This document shows positions 18,120 through 28,358 of a stretch of 64,000 nucleotides of DNA, in pieces. The position numbers were made by a program, and so were the translations under genes. This DNA comes from Methylocystis heyeri (GTDB lineage: Bacteria; Pseudomonadota; Alphaproteobacteria; Rhizobiales; Beijerinckiaceae): NCBI RefSeq assembly GCF_004802635.2, contig NZ_CP046052.1, positions 3,928,501-3,992,500 on the forward strand. The letters run 5' to 3'. Numbering within the stretch: position 1 is the stretch's first letter; the number at the start of each line of letters is the position of its first letter. The notes under the pieces are model-generated. The model had not been told where the DNA came from, did not search any database, and worked only from the letters and a program-made list of their open reading frames with translations.

Positions 18120-19538
18120 ATGTCAGCGAATTCTGCCGCGCCGCGCACTCTTTACGATAAAATCTGGGACGACCACGTCGTCGACAGCCAGGCGGACGGT
18201 TCCTGTCTCCTCTATATCGACCGCCATCTCATTCACGAGGTCACCAGCCCGCAAGCCTTTGAAGGCCTGCGGGTGAGCGGCCGGAAGGTCCATGCGCCGA
18301 CCAAGACCCTGGCCGTCGTCGATCATAATGTGCCGACCACCGACCGCTCGAAGCCGATCGAAGACCCCGAGAGCCGCGCCCAGGTCGGGCAGCTCGCCGT
18401 CAACGCCGCCGAATTCGGCGTGGAATATTACAATGAACACGACCACCGTCAGGGCGTGGTGCATATCGTCGGGCCGGAACAGGGCTTCACTTTGCCGGGC
18501 ACGACCATCGTCTGCGGCGACAGCCACACCTCGACCCATGGCGCCTTCGGCGCGCTCGCCCATGGCATCGGCACTTCCGAGGTCGAGCATGTGCTGGCGA
18601 CCCAGACCCTGATCCAGAAGAAAGCCGCCAATATGCTGGTGCGCGTCGACGGCAAGCTCGCCCCCGGCGCGACCGCAAAGGACATCGTGCTCGCCATCAT
18701 CGGGGAAATCGGCACGGCCGGCGGCACCGGCCATGTGATCGAATATGCCGGCGAGGCCATCCGCGACCTTTCCATGGAAGGCCGCATGACCGTCTGCAAC
18801 ATGTCGATCGAGGGCGGCGCCCGCGCCGGCATGGTCGCCCCGGACGAGAAAACCTACGCCTATCTGAAGGATCGTCCCAAGGCCCCGAAGGGCGAGGCCT
18901 TCGAAGCCGCCCGGCGTTATTGGGACACGCTGCACACCGACGAGGGCGCGCATTTCGACCGCGTGATCACTCTCGACGCCTCCAACCTGCCCCCGATCCT
19001 GACCTGGGGCACCAGCCCTGAGGACGTCGCCCCCATCACCGGCCTCGTGCCGACGCCCGAGGACGCGAAAAACCCGGCCAAGCGCGCCGCCATTGCGCGC
19101 GCTCTCGAATATATGGGCCTGAAGGGCGGCGAAAGGCTGACCGACATCGCCATCGACCGCGTGTTCATCGGCTCCTGCACCAACGGCCGCATCGAGGACC
19201 TTCGCGCCGCCGCCGACGTGGTGAAAGGCAAGAAGGTCAACGCCCGCGTCAACGCCCTGGTGGTTCCGGGCTCCGGATTGGTGAAGGAGCAGGCCGAGGC
19301 CGAGGGGCTGGACAAGATCTTCCTTGCGGCGGGTTTCGAATGGCGCGAGCCGGGCTGCTCCATGTGCCTCGCCATGAACCCCGACCGGCTTGCGCCGGGA
19401 GAGCGCTGCGCCTCGACCTCCAACCGCAACTTCGAGGGCCGGCAGGGCTTCAAGGGCCGCACCCATCTCGTGTCGCCGGCCATGGCGGCGGCGGCGGCAA
19501 TCGCCGGCCGTTTCGTGGACGTTCGCGACTGGAGATGA
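18120..19538 (+). CDS. leuC: 3-isopropylmalate dehydratase large subunit
   Basis: Isomerises 2-isopropylmalate to 3-isopropylmalate in leucine synthesis, with LeuD as the small subunit. The 472 residues carry the aconitase-type [4Fe-4S] cysteines at 353 (FIGSCTNGR), 413 and 416 (GCSMCLAMN), and the [20 protein letters not shown] segment. GAGAGG lies 7 bases before the ATG at 18120. leuD is not the next gene, so the two subunits are encoded apart. Confidence 0.97.
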   Translation: MSANSAAPRTLYDKIWDDHVVDSQADGSCLLYIDRHLIHEVTSPQAFEGLRVSGRKVHAPTKTLAVVDHNVPTTDRSKPIEDPESRAQVGQLAVNAAEFGVEYYNEHDHRQGVVHIVGPEQGFTLPGTTIVCGDSHTSTHGAFGALAHGIGTSEVEHVLATQTLIQKKAANMLVRVDGKLAPGATAKDIVLAIIGEIGTAGGTGHVIEYAGEAIRDLSMEGRMTVCNMSIEGGARAGMVAPDEKTYAYLKDRPKAPKGEAFEAARRYWDTLHTDEGAHFDRVITLDASNLPPILTWGTSPEDVAPITGLVPTPEDAKNPAKRAAIARALEYMGLKGGERLTDIAIDRVFIGSCTNGRIEDLRAAADVVKGKKVNARVNALVVPGSGLVKEQAEAEGLDKIFLAAGFEWREPGCSMCLAMNPDRLAPGERCASTSNRNFEGRQGFKGRTHLVSPAMAAAAAIAGRFVDVRDWR

Positions 19539-19610
19539 TCTGAATCGCGCTCCTGGCGCATCGCGCCGGGGGCGCAAGGCCGCAACAGAGCAGAGAGGGC
19601 AGATTCGCCG

Positions 19611-20036
19611 ATGGCTGAAATTTCCAACGACGCCGCCCTCGCGGCGCTGAAAGCGCCGACGCTCGAGGATATCGAGGCCTTGGCGCGCGCCGCCTACGCA
19701 AGTCTGCCGTCGCGCTTCACCCGGCTTTGCGAAGGGCTCCTCATTCGCGTCGAGGACTTCCCCGACGACGACACGCTCGACGACATGGAGTGCGAGACCG
19801 AATACGACCTGCTCGGCCTGTTCAAGGGTCGCGGCCTCGCCCAGGGCGGACATCTCTCCGAAACGGGCGACCAGCCCAACATGGTCTGGCTCTATCGCCG
19901 GCCGATCCTCGATTTCTGGGCCGACGGCGAGGAAACCCTCGCCGAGATCGTCACCCATGTGCTCGTGCATGAGGTCGGCCACCATTTCGGCCTCTCCGAC
20001 GAGGACATGGAGGCCATAGAGGCCCAGGCCGGCTAA
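19611..20036 (+). CDS. Minimal zinc metallopeptidase (zincin-1/DUF1025 family)
   Basis: A 141-residue cytosolic-looking protein with the zinc site HEVGHHFGLSDEDM (His120, Glu121, His124, and Asp130 as likely third ligand), the hallmark of the small PF06262-type metallopeptidases. The N-terminal half is acidic (RVEDFPDDDTLDDMECETEY). No signal peptide is visible. It follows leuC by 72 bases, an arrangement common in Rhizobiales. Its substrate is unknown. Confidence 0.88.
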   Translation: MAEISNDAALAALKAPTLEDIEALARAAYASLPSRFTRLCEGLLIRVEDFPDDDTLDDMECETEYDLLGLFKGRGLAQGGHLSETGDQPNMVWLYRRPILDFWADGEETLAEIVTHVLVHEVGHHFGLSDEDMEAIEAQAG

Positions 20037-20047
20037 AGTATTCTCAA

Positions 20048-20067
20048 GTCAGGCGGAAACGCCTGAC
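20048..20067 (+). terminator. GNRA-capped hairpin after the metallopeptidase gene
   Basis: GTCAGGCG-GAAA-CGCCTGAC, a perfect 8-bp stem with a GAAA tetraloop, 11 bases after the stop. No T-tract follows. It may protect the 3' end of the leuC transcript or act as a weak terminator. Confidence 0.55.
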
Positions 20068-20388
20068 GACCCGGAAAATGCGAAGATCGGGAAACTGAAG
20101 CGCCGGTTTTGATTCCGTCAAAATCGAAGGCGCTCCGGCGCGCAGCCTGCCTAGCATTAAAATACGAGACTAGAGCGTTTCCAGCCGAAGTGGATGCCGG
20201 TTCGGCGTGGGAAGCGCGTTAAAACAAAAGCTTAGAGCGCGTTCATGTTTCCATGAGCCATGAACGCGCCCTGGAACGACCGGCCGCGCGCTTGCAGCGT
20301 AAACGCAGCCTGGACTAAAACGCCGTCAACTTTTCTTTAATCTGCGTTGCGGGTGACCGGAACGCACAATGCGACGGCTGGGAAAATC
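20068..20388. other. Repeat-rich intergenic region
   Basis: No gene seen. A second hairpin spans 20100-20133 (GCGCC...GGCGC with inner TTTTGA/TCAAAA), then repeat copy B occupies 20171-20270. The last 118 bases must hold the promoter of the next gene; GTCAACTTTTCTTTAATCTGC at about 20328-20347 is AT-rich, but I cannot fix a promoter there. Confidence 0.6.
20171..20270 (-). repeat. Palindromic mosaic repeat, copy B (inverted)
   Basis: Reverse-complement match to copy A along its whole length: core TAGAGCGTTTCCAGCCGAAG onward to GGGAAGCGCGTTAAAACAAA, then the hairpin. The hairpin arms here are GCGCGTTCATG and CATGAACGCGC, different from copy A but still perfectly paired, which is compensatory change. 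Confidence 0.85.
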
Positions 20389-21183
20389 ATGTGTTGGAGC
20401 GGTGAGGCCTCTACGGCGCTGGCGACGGTGGGCGTCAGCGGCGCGCTTTATGCAGCCTATAAGAAAGAGCCGGCGGCGCTGTGGGGCACGCTGCTCTATT
20501 TCGCGTCCATGGAGGCGCTACAGGCCTATACCTATACGGTCATCAACCAGTGCTCGCTGCCCGCGAACCAGATAGCGACCATTCTCGGCTATCTGCATAT
20601 CGCTTTTCAGCCCTTTTTCATCAACGCCATCTCGATGCATTTCGTGCCCGAGAAGGTCGCGGTGCGGCTCTACAAGCCGGTTTATGGCCTGTGCTTCGTC
20701 TCGGCGATCATCATGCTGCTGCAGCTCTATCCCTTCGAATGGGCGGGGCTCTGCGAGCCGGGCCGGGCGCTCTGCGCGACCCGGCTCTGCTCCGTCAGCG
20801 GCAATTGGCACATCGCCTGGGACGTGCCCGCCAACGGCATCGGCAACTGGACCTATGAGCACGGGCTGACCGGCTATTTCAGCTACAGCTTCGTCGCCTT
20901 CATCCTGCCGCTGCTCTACGGGTCCTGGCGCTTCACGCTTTATCATTTCATCATGGGGCCGTTCATGGCGCGCATGCTGACCAATAATCTCAATGAAGCC
21001 CCGGCGGTGTGGTGCCTGCTTTCGATCGGCTTCCTGCTGATCGTGATCGACACGCCGGTGCGTAAATATCTCTATGTGAAGTGGAATTTCCTCTGGAAGC
21101 TGCTCTTCGGCTATGACGGCGCAGCATTGCCCGCCCCGGCGGAGGCCGAGAGCCGAGGCAAGCCGGCGCTGGAACAGGTCTGA
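20389..21183 (+). CDS. Multi-pass membrane protein, DUF5765-like
   Basis: The start is placed at ATG 20389, giving MCWSGEASTALATVGVSGAL, because the MCWS...AS opening is typical of this uncharacterised family; an earlier ATG at 20347 would add 14 residues. The 264 residues contain about six or seven hydrophobic spans and an extracytoplasmic-looking segment with several cysteines (AGLCEPGRALCATRLCSVSG). Tyr/Trp-rich loops surround the conserved histidine-containing regions. Function unknown. It opens a three-gene set of envelope proteins. Confidence 0.65.
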   Translation: MCWSGEASTALATVGVSGALYAAYKKEPAALWGTLLYFASMEALQAYTYTVINQCSLPANQIATILGYLHIAFQPFFINAISMHFVPEKVAVRLYKPVYGLCFVSAIIMLLQLYPFEWAGLCEPGRALCATRLCSVSGNWHIAWDVPANGIGNWTYEHGLTGYFSYSFVAFILPLLYGSWRFTLYHFIMGPFMARMLTNNLNEAPAVWCLLSIGFLLIVIDTPVRKYLYVKWNFLWKLLFGYDGAALPAPAEAESRGKPALEQV

Positions 21184-21248
21184 TATGTGAGAGCCGCCGA
21201 GTCTTTGACGCCGGCGGCTCTTCTCCATTCGATGCACGGGAAGCGCAC

Positions 21249-22022
21249 ATGAACCAGACTAAGGCCGCTCTCTGCAAAGCGCCGGAAGTGACGCTGGGAT
21301 TCTGGCTGATCAAGATCCTCGCGACGACGCTCGGCGAAACCGGCGGCGACGCCGCGACGATGTCGCTGGACCTCGGCTATGCCGTCGGCACTCTGGTTTT
21401 CTTCAGCGCCTTTGCGGTCCTGGTCGCCGCGCAAATCAAGAGCGTGGCCTTCAATCCGTCTCTCTACTGGGCGACGATCGTGGCGACGACGACGGTCGGA
21501 ACCACGATGGCGGATTACGCCGACCGCTCGCTCGGGATCGGCTATTTCGGCGGCTCCTCGATCCTCTTCCTGATGCTGATGGCCTCGCTCGCCGCTTGGC
21601 GATGGTCGGAGGGAGCCGTCGCCGTAAATAGCTTCTCTTCGCCCAGGGCCGAGGCCTTTTACTGGATGACCATCCTGCTGTCCCAGACGCTCGGCACCGC
21701 GCTCGGCGATTGGGTGGCGGATGCCAACGAAATGGGTTTCTTAAACGGCGCGCTTCTGTTCGGCGCCGGCCTCGCCGGTGTCGCGGCGGCTTACGCCTTC
21801 ACCAAAATCTCCCATGTTCCGCTGTTTTGGGCGGCCTTCATTCTCACGCGCCCGCTCGGCGCGACCTTGGGCGATTTCCTGGACAAGCCGGCGGCTCAAG
21901 GCGGATTGGAATTCAGCCGCTACCAAGCCACCGCGATTTTGGCGATTGCGATGGTGGTCCTGATCGTCGTTCTCCCGCAAAGGGCTGGGCGTCACCCGGC
22001 GTCCGGCGCCCAGAAGATATAG
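21249..22022 (+). CDS. COG4705-like membrane protein with four-fold internal repeat
   Basis: A 257-residue integral membrane protein. The same pattern recurs four times: Trp at 19, 74, 139 and 194, Gly 10 residues later (29, 84, 149, 204) and Asp 15 residues later (34, 89, 154, 209), for example FWLIKILATTLGETGGD and FYWMTILLSQTLGTALGD. The spacing 55-65-55 suggests two tandem copies of a two-unit module, each unit being two spans. Four acidic residues in equivalent membrane positions would suit an ion or proton path, but no activity is known for the family. Confidence 0.75.
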   Translation: MNQTKAALCKAPEVTLGFWLIKILATTLGETGGDAATMSLDLGYAVGTLVFFSAFAVLVAAQIKSVAFNPSLYWATIVATTTVGTTMADYADRSLGIGYFGGSSILFLMLMASLAAWRWSEGAVAVNSFSSPRAEAFYWMTILLSQTLGTALGDWVADANEMGFLNGALLFGAGLAGVAAAYAFTKISHVPLFWAAFILTRPLGATLGDFLDKPAAQGGLEFSRYQATAILAIAMVVLIVVLPQRAGRHPASGAQKI

Positions 22023-22040
22023 CAAGCGGGAGTTGGCTTC

Positions 22041-22826
22041 TTGAGGAACGCGAAGGCCGGATATGGGCTTTGGCCGAGGGCGTTCGTCACAGCCATTGCG
22101 GCGGCGGTCTTGCTGTCGTCCCCGGCTTCGGCCGGCCCGCCCTATCTGACCGACGATCCGGAGCCGGTCGATTACCAGCACTGGGAAGCCTATGCCTTCA
22201 CCCAAGGAACGCGCATCAGCGGAGAGACCGGCGCCATAGCGCCGGCTTGCGACTGCAATTTTGGGATTTTTCCCAATGTGCAGCTTCACGTCCAGCCGGC
22301 GGCGGCCTTCCACCGCGCAACCGGCGAGCCGGCGCGGTGGGGTTTGGGCGACACGGAATTCGGCCTGAAATACCGCTTCATGGAGCAGAACAAGGAGAGC
22401 TGGGCGCCCTCCCTCGCATTATACCCCCTGGTGGAGGCCCCGACCGGAAGCCCTTCGCTTGGTCTCGGCGGCGGCTGGACGCGCGTCTTCCTGCCGCTGT
22501 GGGCGCAGAAGGACTGGGGCGACTGGTCGACTTTCGGAGGCGGCGGCTATTGGATAAACCCCGGTCCCGGCAATCGGAATTACGCCTTTATGGGCTGGGT
22601 CGTTCAGCGCAAGGTGAGCGAGAAACTGGCGCTCGGAACCGAGTTTTTCCATCAGACGTCGAGCCAGGTCGGCGGGTCGCAATCGACCGGGTTCAATATC
22701 GGCGCGATCTATGATTTCAGCGAAGAGTTTCATCTCCTCGTCTCGCTCGGAAAAGGGCTCCAGCACGCCAAGGAGACCAACGCTTTTTCTTGGTATCTCG
22801 GCCTTCAGGTCACCGGCGGTAGGTAA
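22041..22826 (+). CDS. Secreted outer-membrane beta-barrel-like protein (TTG start)
   Basis: A 261-residue protein with a signal peptide (hydrophobic AFVTAIAAAVLLSSPASA, cleavage near residue 31) and alternating aromatic strands such as WGLGDTEFGLKYRF and YAFMGWVVQRKVSEKLALGT, ending with an aromatic-containing strand. It resembles the MetA-pathway/transporter-like outer membrane family. The TTG at 22041 has GGGAG at 22028-22032; no in-frame ATG precedes the signal sequence. It closes the set with the two membrane proteins upstream. The exported substrate, if any, is unknown. Confidence 0.65.
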   Translation: MRNAKAGYGLWPRAFVTAIAAAVLLSSPASAGPPYLTDDPEPVDYQHWEAYAFTQGTRISGETGAIAPACDCNFGIFPNVQLHVQPAAAFHRATGEPARWGLGDTEFGLKYRFMEQNKESWAPSLALYPLVEAPTGSPSLGLGGGWTRVFLPLWAQKDWGDWSTFGGGGYWINPGPGNRNYAFMGWVVQRKVSEKLALGTEFFHQTSSQVGGSQSTGFNIGAIYDFSEEFHLLVSLGKGLQHAKETNAFSWYLGLQVTGGR

Positions 22827-22939
22827 CCGCAAGCGTGGTCCTGGACAGTGCATCGCCCCGCCGCGATCGCCGAAGTCATTGACACCGCCGTCGCCGCGCC
22901 TACAACCGGGCCAGGATTCCACCGGAGTTTGATCCAGCC

Positions 22940-23796
<857 letters not shown>

Positions 23797-23797
<1 letters not shown>

Positions 23798-24288
23798 TGG
23801 CGGACTGGCCCTCCAGCGAGCGCATCCGCTTTCTGTTCCGCAGCGACCAGGGGCGGGTCGACCGCGACACATGGCGGCGCGGCGCGCTTTCCCTGCTCGC
23901 CGTTTTCGCGCCCTTCCTGGGGCTCTGGCTGCTGCTGGAGCCCTACACCAATCATGATCTCTCCAAGACGCCGCTGTTCGACCCCGTGGTCGCGCTGGCC
24001 TATTCCTATCTGATCTTCTTCGCCATTGTCGGCACGCTGATCGCGGTCAGCTTGGTCAATCTCTCGGCCAAGCGTTTCCGGGATCTCGGCCGGCCCGCGC
24101 CGCTGGGCCTCGCGAGCCTGGCGCCCTTCGCCGTCTTCCTCGACGGCGCGGCGCGCTGGCTGCAGGTTCGGGTGGCCGAGATCATGCCGCATTGGCAGGT
24201 CTACCCCTTCGACGCCGCGGCGGCCGTCATCGTCCTGTGGACGATCTACGAACTCGGCTTTTCCGAAAAGAGAAGCGCCGCCCAATGA
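23797..24288 (+). CDS. DUF805-like membrane protein
   Basis: A 163-residue protein with a soluble start ([20 protein letters not shown]) and about four hydrophobic spans; the motif [19 protein letters not shown] resembles the RxxDxG turn of DUF805 proteins. It is squeezed between dapD and dapE with overlaps at both ends (1 and 4 bases), so it is made together with the DAP enzymes, yet it is not a known part of that pathway. Confidence 0.75.
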
Positions 24289-25448
24289 TTGCGCTCTCGC
24301 CCGCCGTCGCGCTGACGCGCGAGCTTTTGCGCTGTCCTTCGGTGACGCCCGCCGACGCCGGCGCCCTCGGCGTTCTGGAGCGGACCCTCGCCGCGGCCGG
24401 CTTTGTCTGCCGGCGAAAAACCTTCAGCGCGCCGGGCACGCCGGACATCGACAATCTTTTCGCAAAGATCGGAACGGGAAAGCCGCATCTCGTCTTCGCC
24501 GGCCATACCGACGTCGTGCCGCCCGGCGATATTGCGAGGTGGCGTTTCGATCCCTTCAGCGGCGAGATCGCCGACGGCAAAATCTATGGCCGCGGCGCCT
24601 CGGACATGAAAGGCGGCATAGCGGCTTTCGTCGCCGCGGCGCTGGATTATGTCGCCCGCCATGGCGCCCCGAAGGGCGCCATTTCTCTTCTGATCACCGG
24701 CGACGAGGAAGGCCCCTCCATCAACGGCACCGCCAAGCTGCTCGACTGGGCCAAAGGGCAGGGCGAGATATTCGATCATTGCATCGTCGGCGAGCCGACC
24801 AATGTGAACGCGCTGGGCGACATGATGAAGATCGGCCGGCGCGGTTCGCTCAACGGCGTTGTCGTGGCGCAGGGGAGGCAGGGCCATGTCGCCTATCCCG
24901 AGCGCGCCCATAATCCGGTCCCCGCCATAGCCCGCATCGCCGCAGCCCTCGCGAGCTGTCGGCTCGACGACGGAACCGCGCATTTTTCGCCTTCCAACCT
25001 CGAAGTCACCTCGATCGACGTCGGCAATCCGGCGGTCAATGTGATTCCGGCCCGCGCGCGGGCGAGCTTCAACATTCGCTTCAACGACCTCTGGACGCCC
25101 GAAACCCTGCAGGCGCGCATTCGCGAACTCGCCCTGGCTGCGGCCGGCGCCACCGCGATAGAGCTGGAATTCGCGCCCTGCAATGCGCGCGCCTTTCTCA
25201 CCGAGCCCGGCGCCTTCACAGAACTGGTGGCGAAGGCGGTGGAAAAGATCGCCGGGCGCAGGCCGGAGCTTTCCACCAGCGGCGGCACATCCGACGCGCG
25301 CTTCATCGTGCGCGATTGCGAGGTGCTGGAGTTCGGGCTTTTGAACGAGACCATTCACGCCGTGGACGAGAATGCGAGCCTCGCCGACATCGACGCGCTG
25401 ACGGCGATCTACGGCCTCGTGCTGCAAAACTATTTCGAGGCCCCATGA
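24285..25448 (+). CDS. dapE: Succinyl-diaminopimelate desuccinylase
   Basis: Hydrolyses N-succinyl-LL-DAP, the step after the DapC aminotransferase. ATG at 24285 ([20 protein letters not shown]) gives 387 residues and overlaps the DUF805-like stop as ATGA; the longer frame to 24192 lies inside that gene. M20 peptidase metal-site motifs are visible: [12 protein letters not shown] (His), [11 protein letters not shown] (Asp), [12 protein letters not shown] (catalytic Glu), then SGGTSDARF and the late His-containing NETIHAVDE. Confidence 0.97.
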   Translation: MIALSPAVALTRELLRCPSVTPADAGALGVLERTLAAAGFVCRRKTFSAPGTPDIDNLFAKIGTGKPHLVFAGHTDVVPPGDIARWRFDPFSGEIADGKIYGRGASDMKGGIAAFVAAALDYVARHGAPKGAISLLITGDEEGPSINGTAKLLDWAKGQGEIFDHCIVGEPTNVNALGDMMKIGRRGSLNGVVVAQGRQGHVAYPERAHNPVPAIARIAAALASCRLDDGTAHFSPSNLEVTSIDVGNPAVNVIPARARASFNIRFNDLWTPETLQARIRELALAAAGATAIELEFAPCNARAFLTEPGAFTELVAKAVEKIAGRRPELSTSGGTSDARFIVRDCEVLEFGLLNETIHAVDENASLADIDALTAIYGLVLQNYFEAP

Positions 25449-26248
25449 CATCGATCGTCTCATCGACGCCCAGGATCCGCGTCGAAATCGCCCATGGCGT
25501 CGCGCGGGTCCTGATCGACAATCCGACGCGCAAAAACGCCTTTGATTTCTCGATGTGGCGGGCGCTGCCGGAAATCATGGGCGAGATCGAAGCTCTGGAA
25601 GAGGCGCGGGTCGTCGTGCTTGCGGGCGCGCCCTTGCTTCCTTTCTGTTCGGGCGCCGATATTTCGGAATTCTCCACCGTGCGGGCGACGGCCGAAGGCG
25701 GGCGGGCCTATGAGAAATCCAATGTCGAGGCCTTCGACGCGCTGGCGCAGCTGTCGAAGCCGGTGATCGCCGCGATCTCGGGCTTTTGCATGGGCGGCGG
25801 CATGGGGCTCGCCGCCGCCTGCGATCTTCGCATCGCCAGCGAGGACTCGGTTTTCGCCATTCCCGCCGGCAGGCTCGGGGTCGGCTATCCCCCCGCCGCC
25901 ATGCATTATGTGGTCGCGGCGGTGGGGCCGCAGACGGCGATGGACCTCTTCTTCACCGCGCGCCGCATCAGCGCCAGGGAAGCCGCGCAATGCGGCTTTC
26001 TAGGGCGGCTGCTGCCGGCTCAGGGTTTCGATCTCGAGGTCGACGCGATCGCCCGGCAAATCGCGCTCAACGCCCCGCTGACTCTGCGGGCGGCCAAGGC
26101 GGCAATCCGGGCGGCGTCAAACGCGCCTCATGCGCCGAGCCCCGATCAATGCGAGGCCCTCGCGGCGGCCTGTTTCGACAGCGCCGATTATGCCGAGGGG
26201 CGCATGGCCTTTCTCGAGAAGCGCGAGCCCAAATTCTCGGGCCGCTGA
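25445..26248 (+). CDS. Enoyl-CoA hydratase/isomerase family protein
   Basis: A 267-residue crotonase-fold enzyme. ATG at 25445 overlaps the dapE stop by 4 bases. Oxyanion-hole motifs are [11 protein letters not shown] (about residues 64-74) and [20 protein letters not shown] (about 111-130). Substrate is not decided by sequence; its position just before an mcd-like acyl-CoA dehydrogenase gene hints at acyl-CoA metabolism, but the translational link is to the dap genes. Confidence 0.88.
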   Translation: MTSIVSSTPRIRVEIAHGVARVLIDNPTRKNAFDFSMWRALPEIMGEIEALEEARVVVLAGAPLLPFCSGADISEFSTVRATAEGGRAYEKSNVEAFDALAQLSKPVIAAISGFCMGGGMGLAAACDLRIASEDSVFAIPAGRLGVGYPPAAMHYVVAAVGPQTAMDLFFTARRISAREAAQCGFLGRLLPAQGFDLEVDAIARQIALNAPLTLRAAKAAIRAASNAPHAPSPDQCEALAAACFDSADYAEGRMAFLEKREPKFSGR

Positions 26249-26360
26249 GCGCTTTCCGACCAGACGGAATCGTCTGGTCGATAAGAAATCGCTCCAGATT
26301 CAAAAAGATGGAGCAAAATCTTATCGAAAAAGTCTATCAACTTTTTCGGATTTTGCTCTG
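26247..26360 (+). repeat. Palindromic intergenic element (second type)
   Basis: Begins AGCGCTTTCCGACCAGACGG; GACCAGAC/GTCTGGTC form an 8-bp hairpin. The second half, 26311-26358, is a long hairpin: GAGCAAAATC with GATTTTGCTC (10 bp) enclosing CGAAAAAGT with ACTTTTTCG (9 bp). It starts at the enoyl-CoA hydratase stop and separates it from the mcd-like gene. No ORF. Confidence 0.75.
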
Positions 26361-26477
26361 AGGCGCACGCCGGTCTGCGTCGCCGCGCGATATTGCGCGT
26401 TGCGAAGAATATCGGCATGTAGGGGCCAAATTAATTCAACCCGTCCCGCGAAGGACGCCTTGTCGAGAGCAATCAAA

Positions 26478-28145
26478 ATGACCACAGCGACGCACCCCGA
26501 CCTTTCCAGCTGGCTCAAGGACGCGCATAGCGCGCTCGCCAGCGTCGATGCGCTTTACAACGAGGCGCTGGCCAGCGTGCGCGCGCGCGTCACCAAGGAC
26601 GGCAAGCTTTCCAATGAGCTGATCGAAATCGACCAGCACGCCGCGCACGGCCTTTCCTGGTTTGCGACCTATCTCCAGGGCCTGCGCGAGATGATCCATT
26701 ACGCCGAGCGCCTCTCGGCGGAGGGCGCCTATGGCGAAACCGAGGATCTTCTCACCCGGCTCGGCTTCGCCGAATTTCTGGCGCAGGTCTTCGGCGGCAT
26801 TCCGATGAGCCAGGGCGAGATCATCCGCCTTGCCGATTTCGGCCTCGCCCCGGCCGCCGTCGCCGCGCGCCGCATCCCCGAGGTCGACGCCCTGATCGCT
26901 TCCGGCGCCACCACGGCCAACCGCGCCCGGCTCGCGGAGCTCATCGATCATCACGGAGCCGCCGAGACCATCGGCGCCTCGGGCCTCGACGAGACGCTCG
27001 AAGCCATCCGCTCCGAAATGCGCAGATTCGCCTCCGACAATGTGACGCCTTTCGCGCAGGAGTGGCACGCCAAAAACGAATATATTCCGCTGGAGGTCAT
27101 CGGCGGCCTCGCCGAACTCGGCGTGTTCGGCCTCACCATTCCGGAAGAATTCGGCGGCTCCGGCATGGGCAAGATCGCGATGTGCGTCGTCTCCGAGGAG
27201 CTTTCCCGCGCCTATATCGGCGTCGGCTCGCTCGGCACGCGTTCGGAAATCGCGGGCGAGCTGATTCTCGTCGGCGGCACAAAGGAGCAAAAGCAGAAAT
27301 ATCTGCCGAGGATCGCGAGCGGCGAAATCCTCCCCACCGCCGTCTTCACCGAGCCCAACAACGGCTCCGACCTCGCCGGGCTGCGCACGCGCGCGACCCG
27401 CGACGGCGACGTCTACAAGGTCGTGGGCAACAAGACCTGGATCACCCATCCGGTCCGCGCGGACGTCATGACGCTGCTGGTGCGCACCAACCCCAATGAG
27501 AAAGGCTATAAGGGCCTCTCCATGCTGCTCGCCGAAAAGCCGCGCGGCACCGACGAGAACCCCTTTCCGGCCAAGGGCATGACCGGCGGCGAGATCGAGG
27601 TGCTGGGCTATCGCGGCATGAAGGAGTTCGAGATCGGCTTCGACAATTTCGAGGTGCCGGCGGCCAATCTCCTCGGCGGCGCCGAGGGCAACGGCTTCAA
27701 GCAGCTGATGGAGACCTTCGAGTCCGCCCGCATCCAGACTGCGGCGCGCGCTCTCGGCGTCGCCCAATGCGCCCTCGATCTCGGCCTGCGCTACGCCAAG
27801 GAGCGCATCCAGTTCGGCAAGCCGCTGTTCTCATTCCCGCGCGTGTTCGACAAGATCGTCAGCATGGCGGTGGAGATCCACATCGCCCGCCAGATCACCT
27901 ATTTTGCCGCGCGCGCCAAGGATGAGGGCAAGCGCTGCGACCTCGAGGCCGGCATGGCCAAGCTGCTCGGCGCCCGCGTCGCCTGGGCGGCGGCGGACAA
28001 CGCCCTGCAGATCCACGGCGGCAACGGCTTCGCGCTGGAATATCCGGTCTCGCGCGTGCTCTGCGACGCCCGCATCCTCAACATCTTCGAGGGCGCCGCG
28101 GAAATCCAGGCCCAGGTGATCGCGCGCCGCCTGCTCGAAGGCTAG
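26478..28145 (+). CDS. mcd: Acyl-CoA dehydrogenase, probable (2S)-methylsuccinyl-CoA dehydrogenase
   Basis: A 555-residue flavoprotein. About 150 N-terminal residues (from LKDAHSALASVDALYNEALA) precede the usual acyl-CoA dehydrogenase domains: the N-terminal helical/beta region starting IRSEMRRFASDNVTPFAQEW, the beta-domain FTEPNNGSDLAGLRTRATRD, and the C-terminal QIHGGNGFALEYPVSR with FEGAAEIQAQ. This long N-terminal domain, containing EIDQHAAHGLSWFATYLQGL, is the hallmark of Mcd from the ethylmalonyl-CoA pathway, which regenerates glyoxylate in serine-cycle methylotrophs. ATG 26478 is chosen because the frame further upstream runs back through the palindromic element. Confidence 0.85.
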   Translation: MTTATHPDLSSWLKDAHSALASVDALYNEALASVRARVTKDGKLSNELIEIDQHAAHGLSWFATYLQGLREMIHYAERLSAEGAYGETEDLLTRLGFAEFLAQVFGGIPMSQGEIIRLADFGLAPAAVAARRIPEVDALIASGATTANRARLAELIDHHGAAETIGASGLDETLEAIRSEMRRFASDNVTPFAQEWHAKNEYIPLEVIGGLAELGVFGLTIPEEFGGSGMGKIAMCVVSEELSRAYIGVGSLGTRSEIAGELILVGGTKEQKQKYLPRIASGEILPTAVFTEPNNGSDLAGLRTRATRDGDVYKVVGNKTWITHPVRADVMTLLVRTNPNEKGYKGLSMLLAEKPRGTDENPFPAKGMTGGEIEVLGYRGMKEFEIGFDNFEVPAANLLGGAEGNGFKQLMETFESARIQTAARALGVAQCALDLGLRYAKERIQFGKPLFSFPRVFDKIVSMAVEIHIARQITYFAARAKDEGKRCDLEAGMAKLLGARVAWAAADNALQIHGGNGFALEYPVSRVLCDARILNIFEGAAEIQAQVIARRLLEG

Positions 28146-28247
28146 AGTCTTTCCGGTTCAAATCGAACCGGAAAGACTCTAGATCCGCTTGTTTTATCGT
28201 GTTTTCTTCACGCGAACCGGTATCCACTTCGCTCGAAAACACTCTAA
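28144..28247 (+). repeat. Palindromic mosaic repeat, copy D
   Basis: Starts inside the mcd stop codon. The terminal hairpin is AGAGTCTTTCCGGTTC / GAACCGGAAAGACTCT, 16 bp perfect with a 5-base loop. The core GTTTTATCGTGTTTTCTTCA...CCACTTCGCTCGAAAACACTC aligns with copies A-C. It may also end the mcd transcript. Confidence 0.8.
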
Positions 28248-28260
28248 TGGCTGAAAACAG

Positions 28261-28318
28261 CCGATCGAGATTAAAAAAACCCGGGGGCTGAAAGGCTTCC
28301 GGGTTTTTTGTCGATCGG
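28261..28318 (+). terminator. Strong intrinsic terminator after the mcd-like gene
   Basis: AAAAAACCCGG (28274-28284) pairs with CCGGGTTTTTT (28299-28309). An outer stem CCGATCGA (28261-28268) / TCGATCGG (28311-28318) lengthens the hairpin. The A- and T-tracts make it usable on both strands. It insulates vapBC from the upstream operon. Confidence 0.9.
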
Positions 28319-28358
28319 GGCTTCGAAGGGGCGCTGGAGACAGTCGCAAGCTTGCCGT

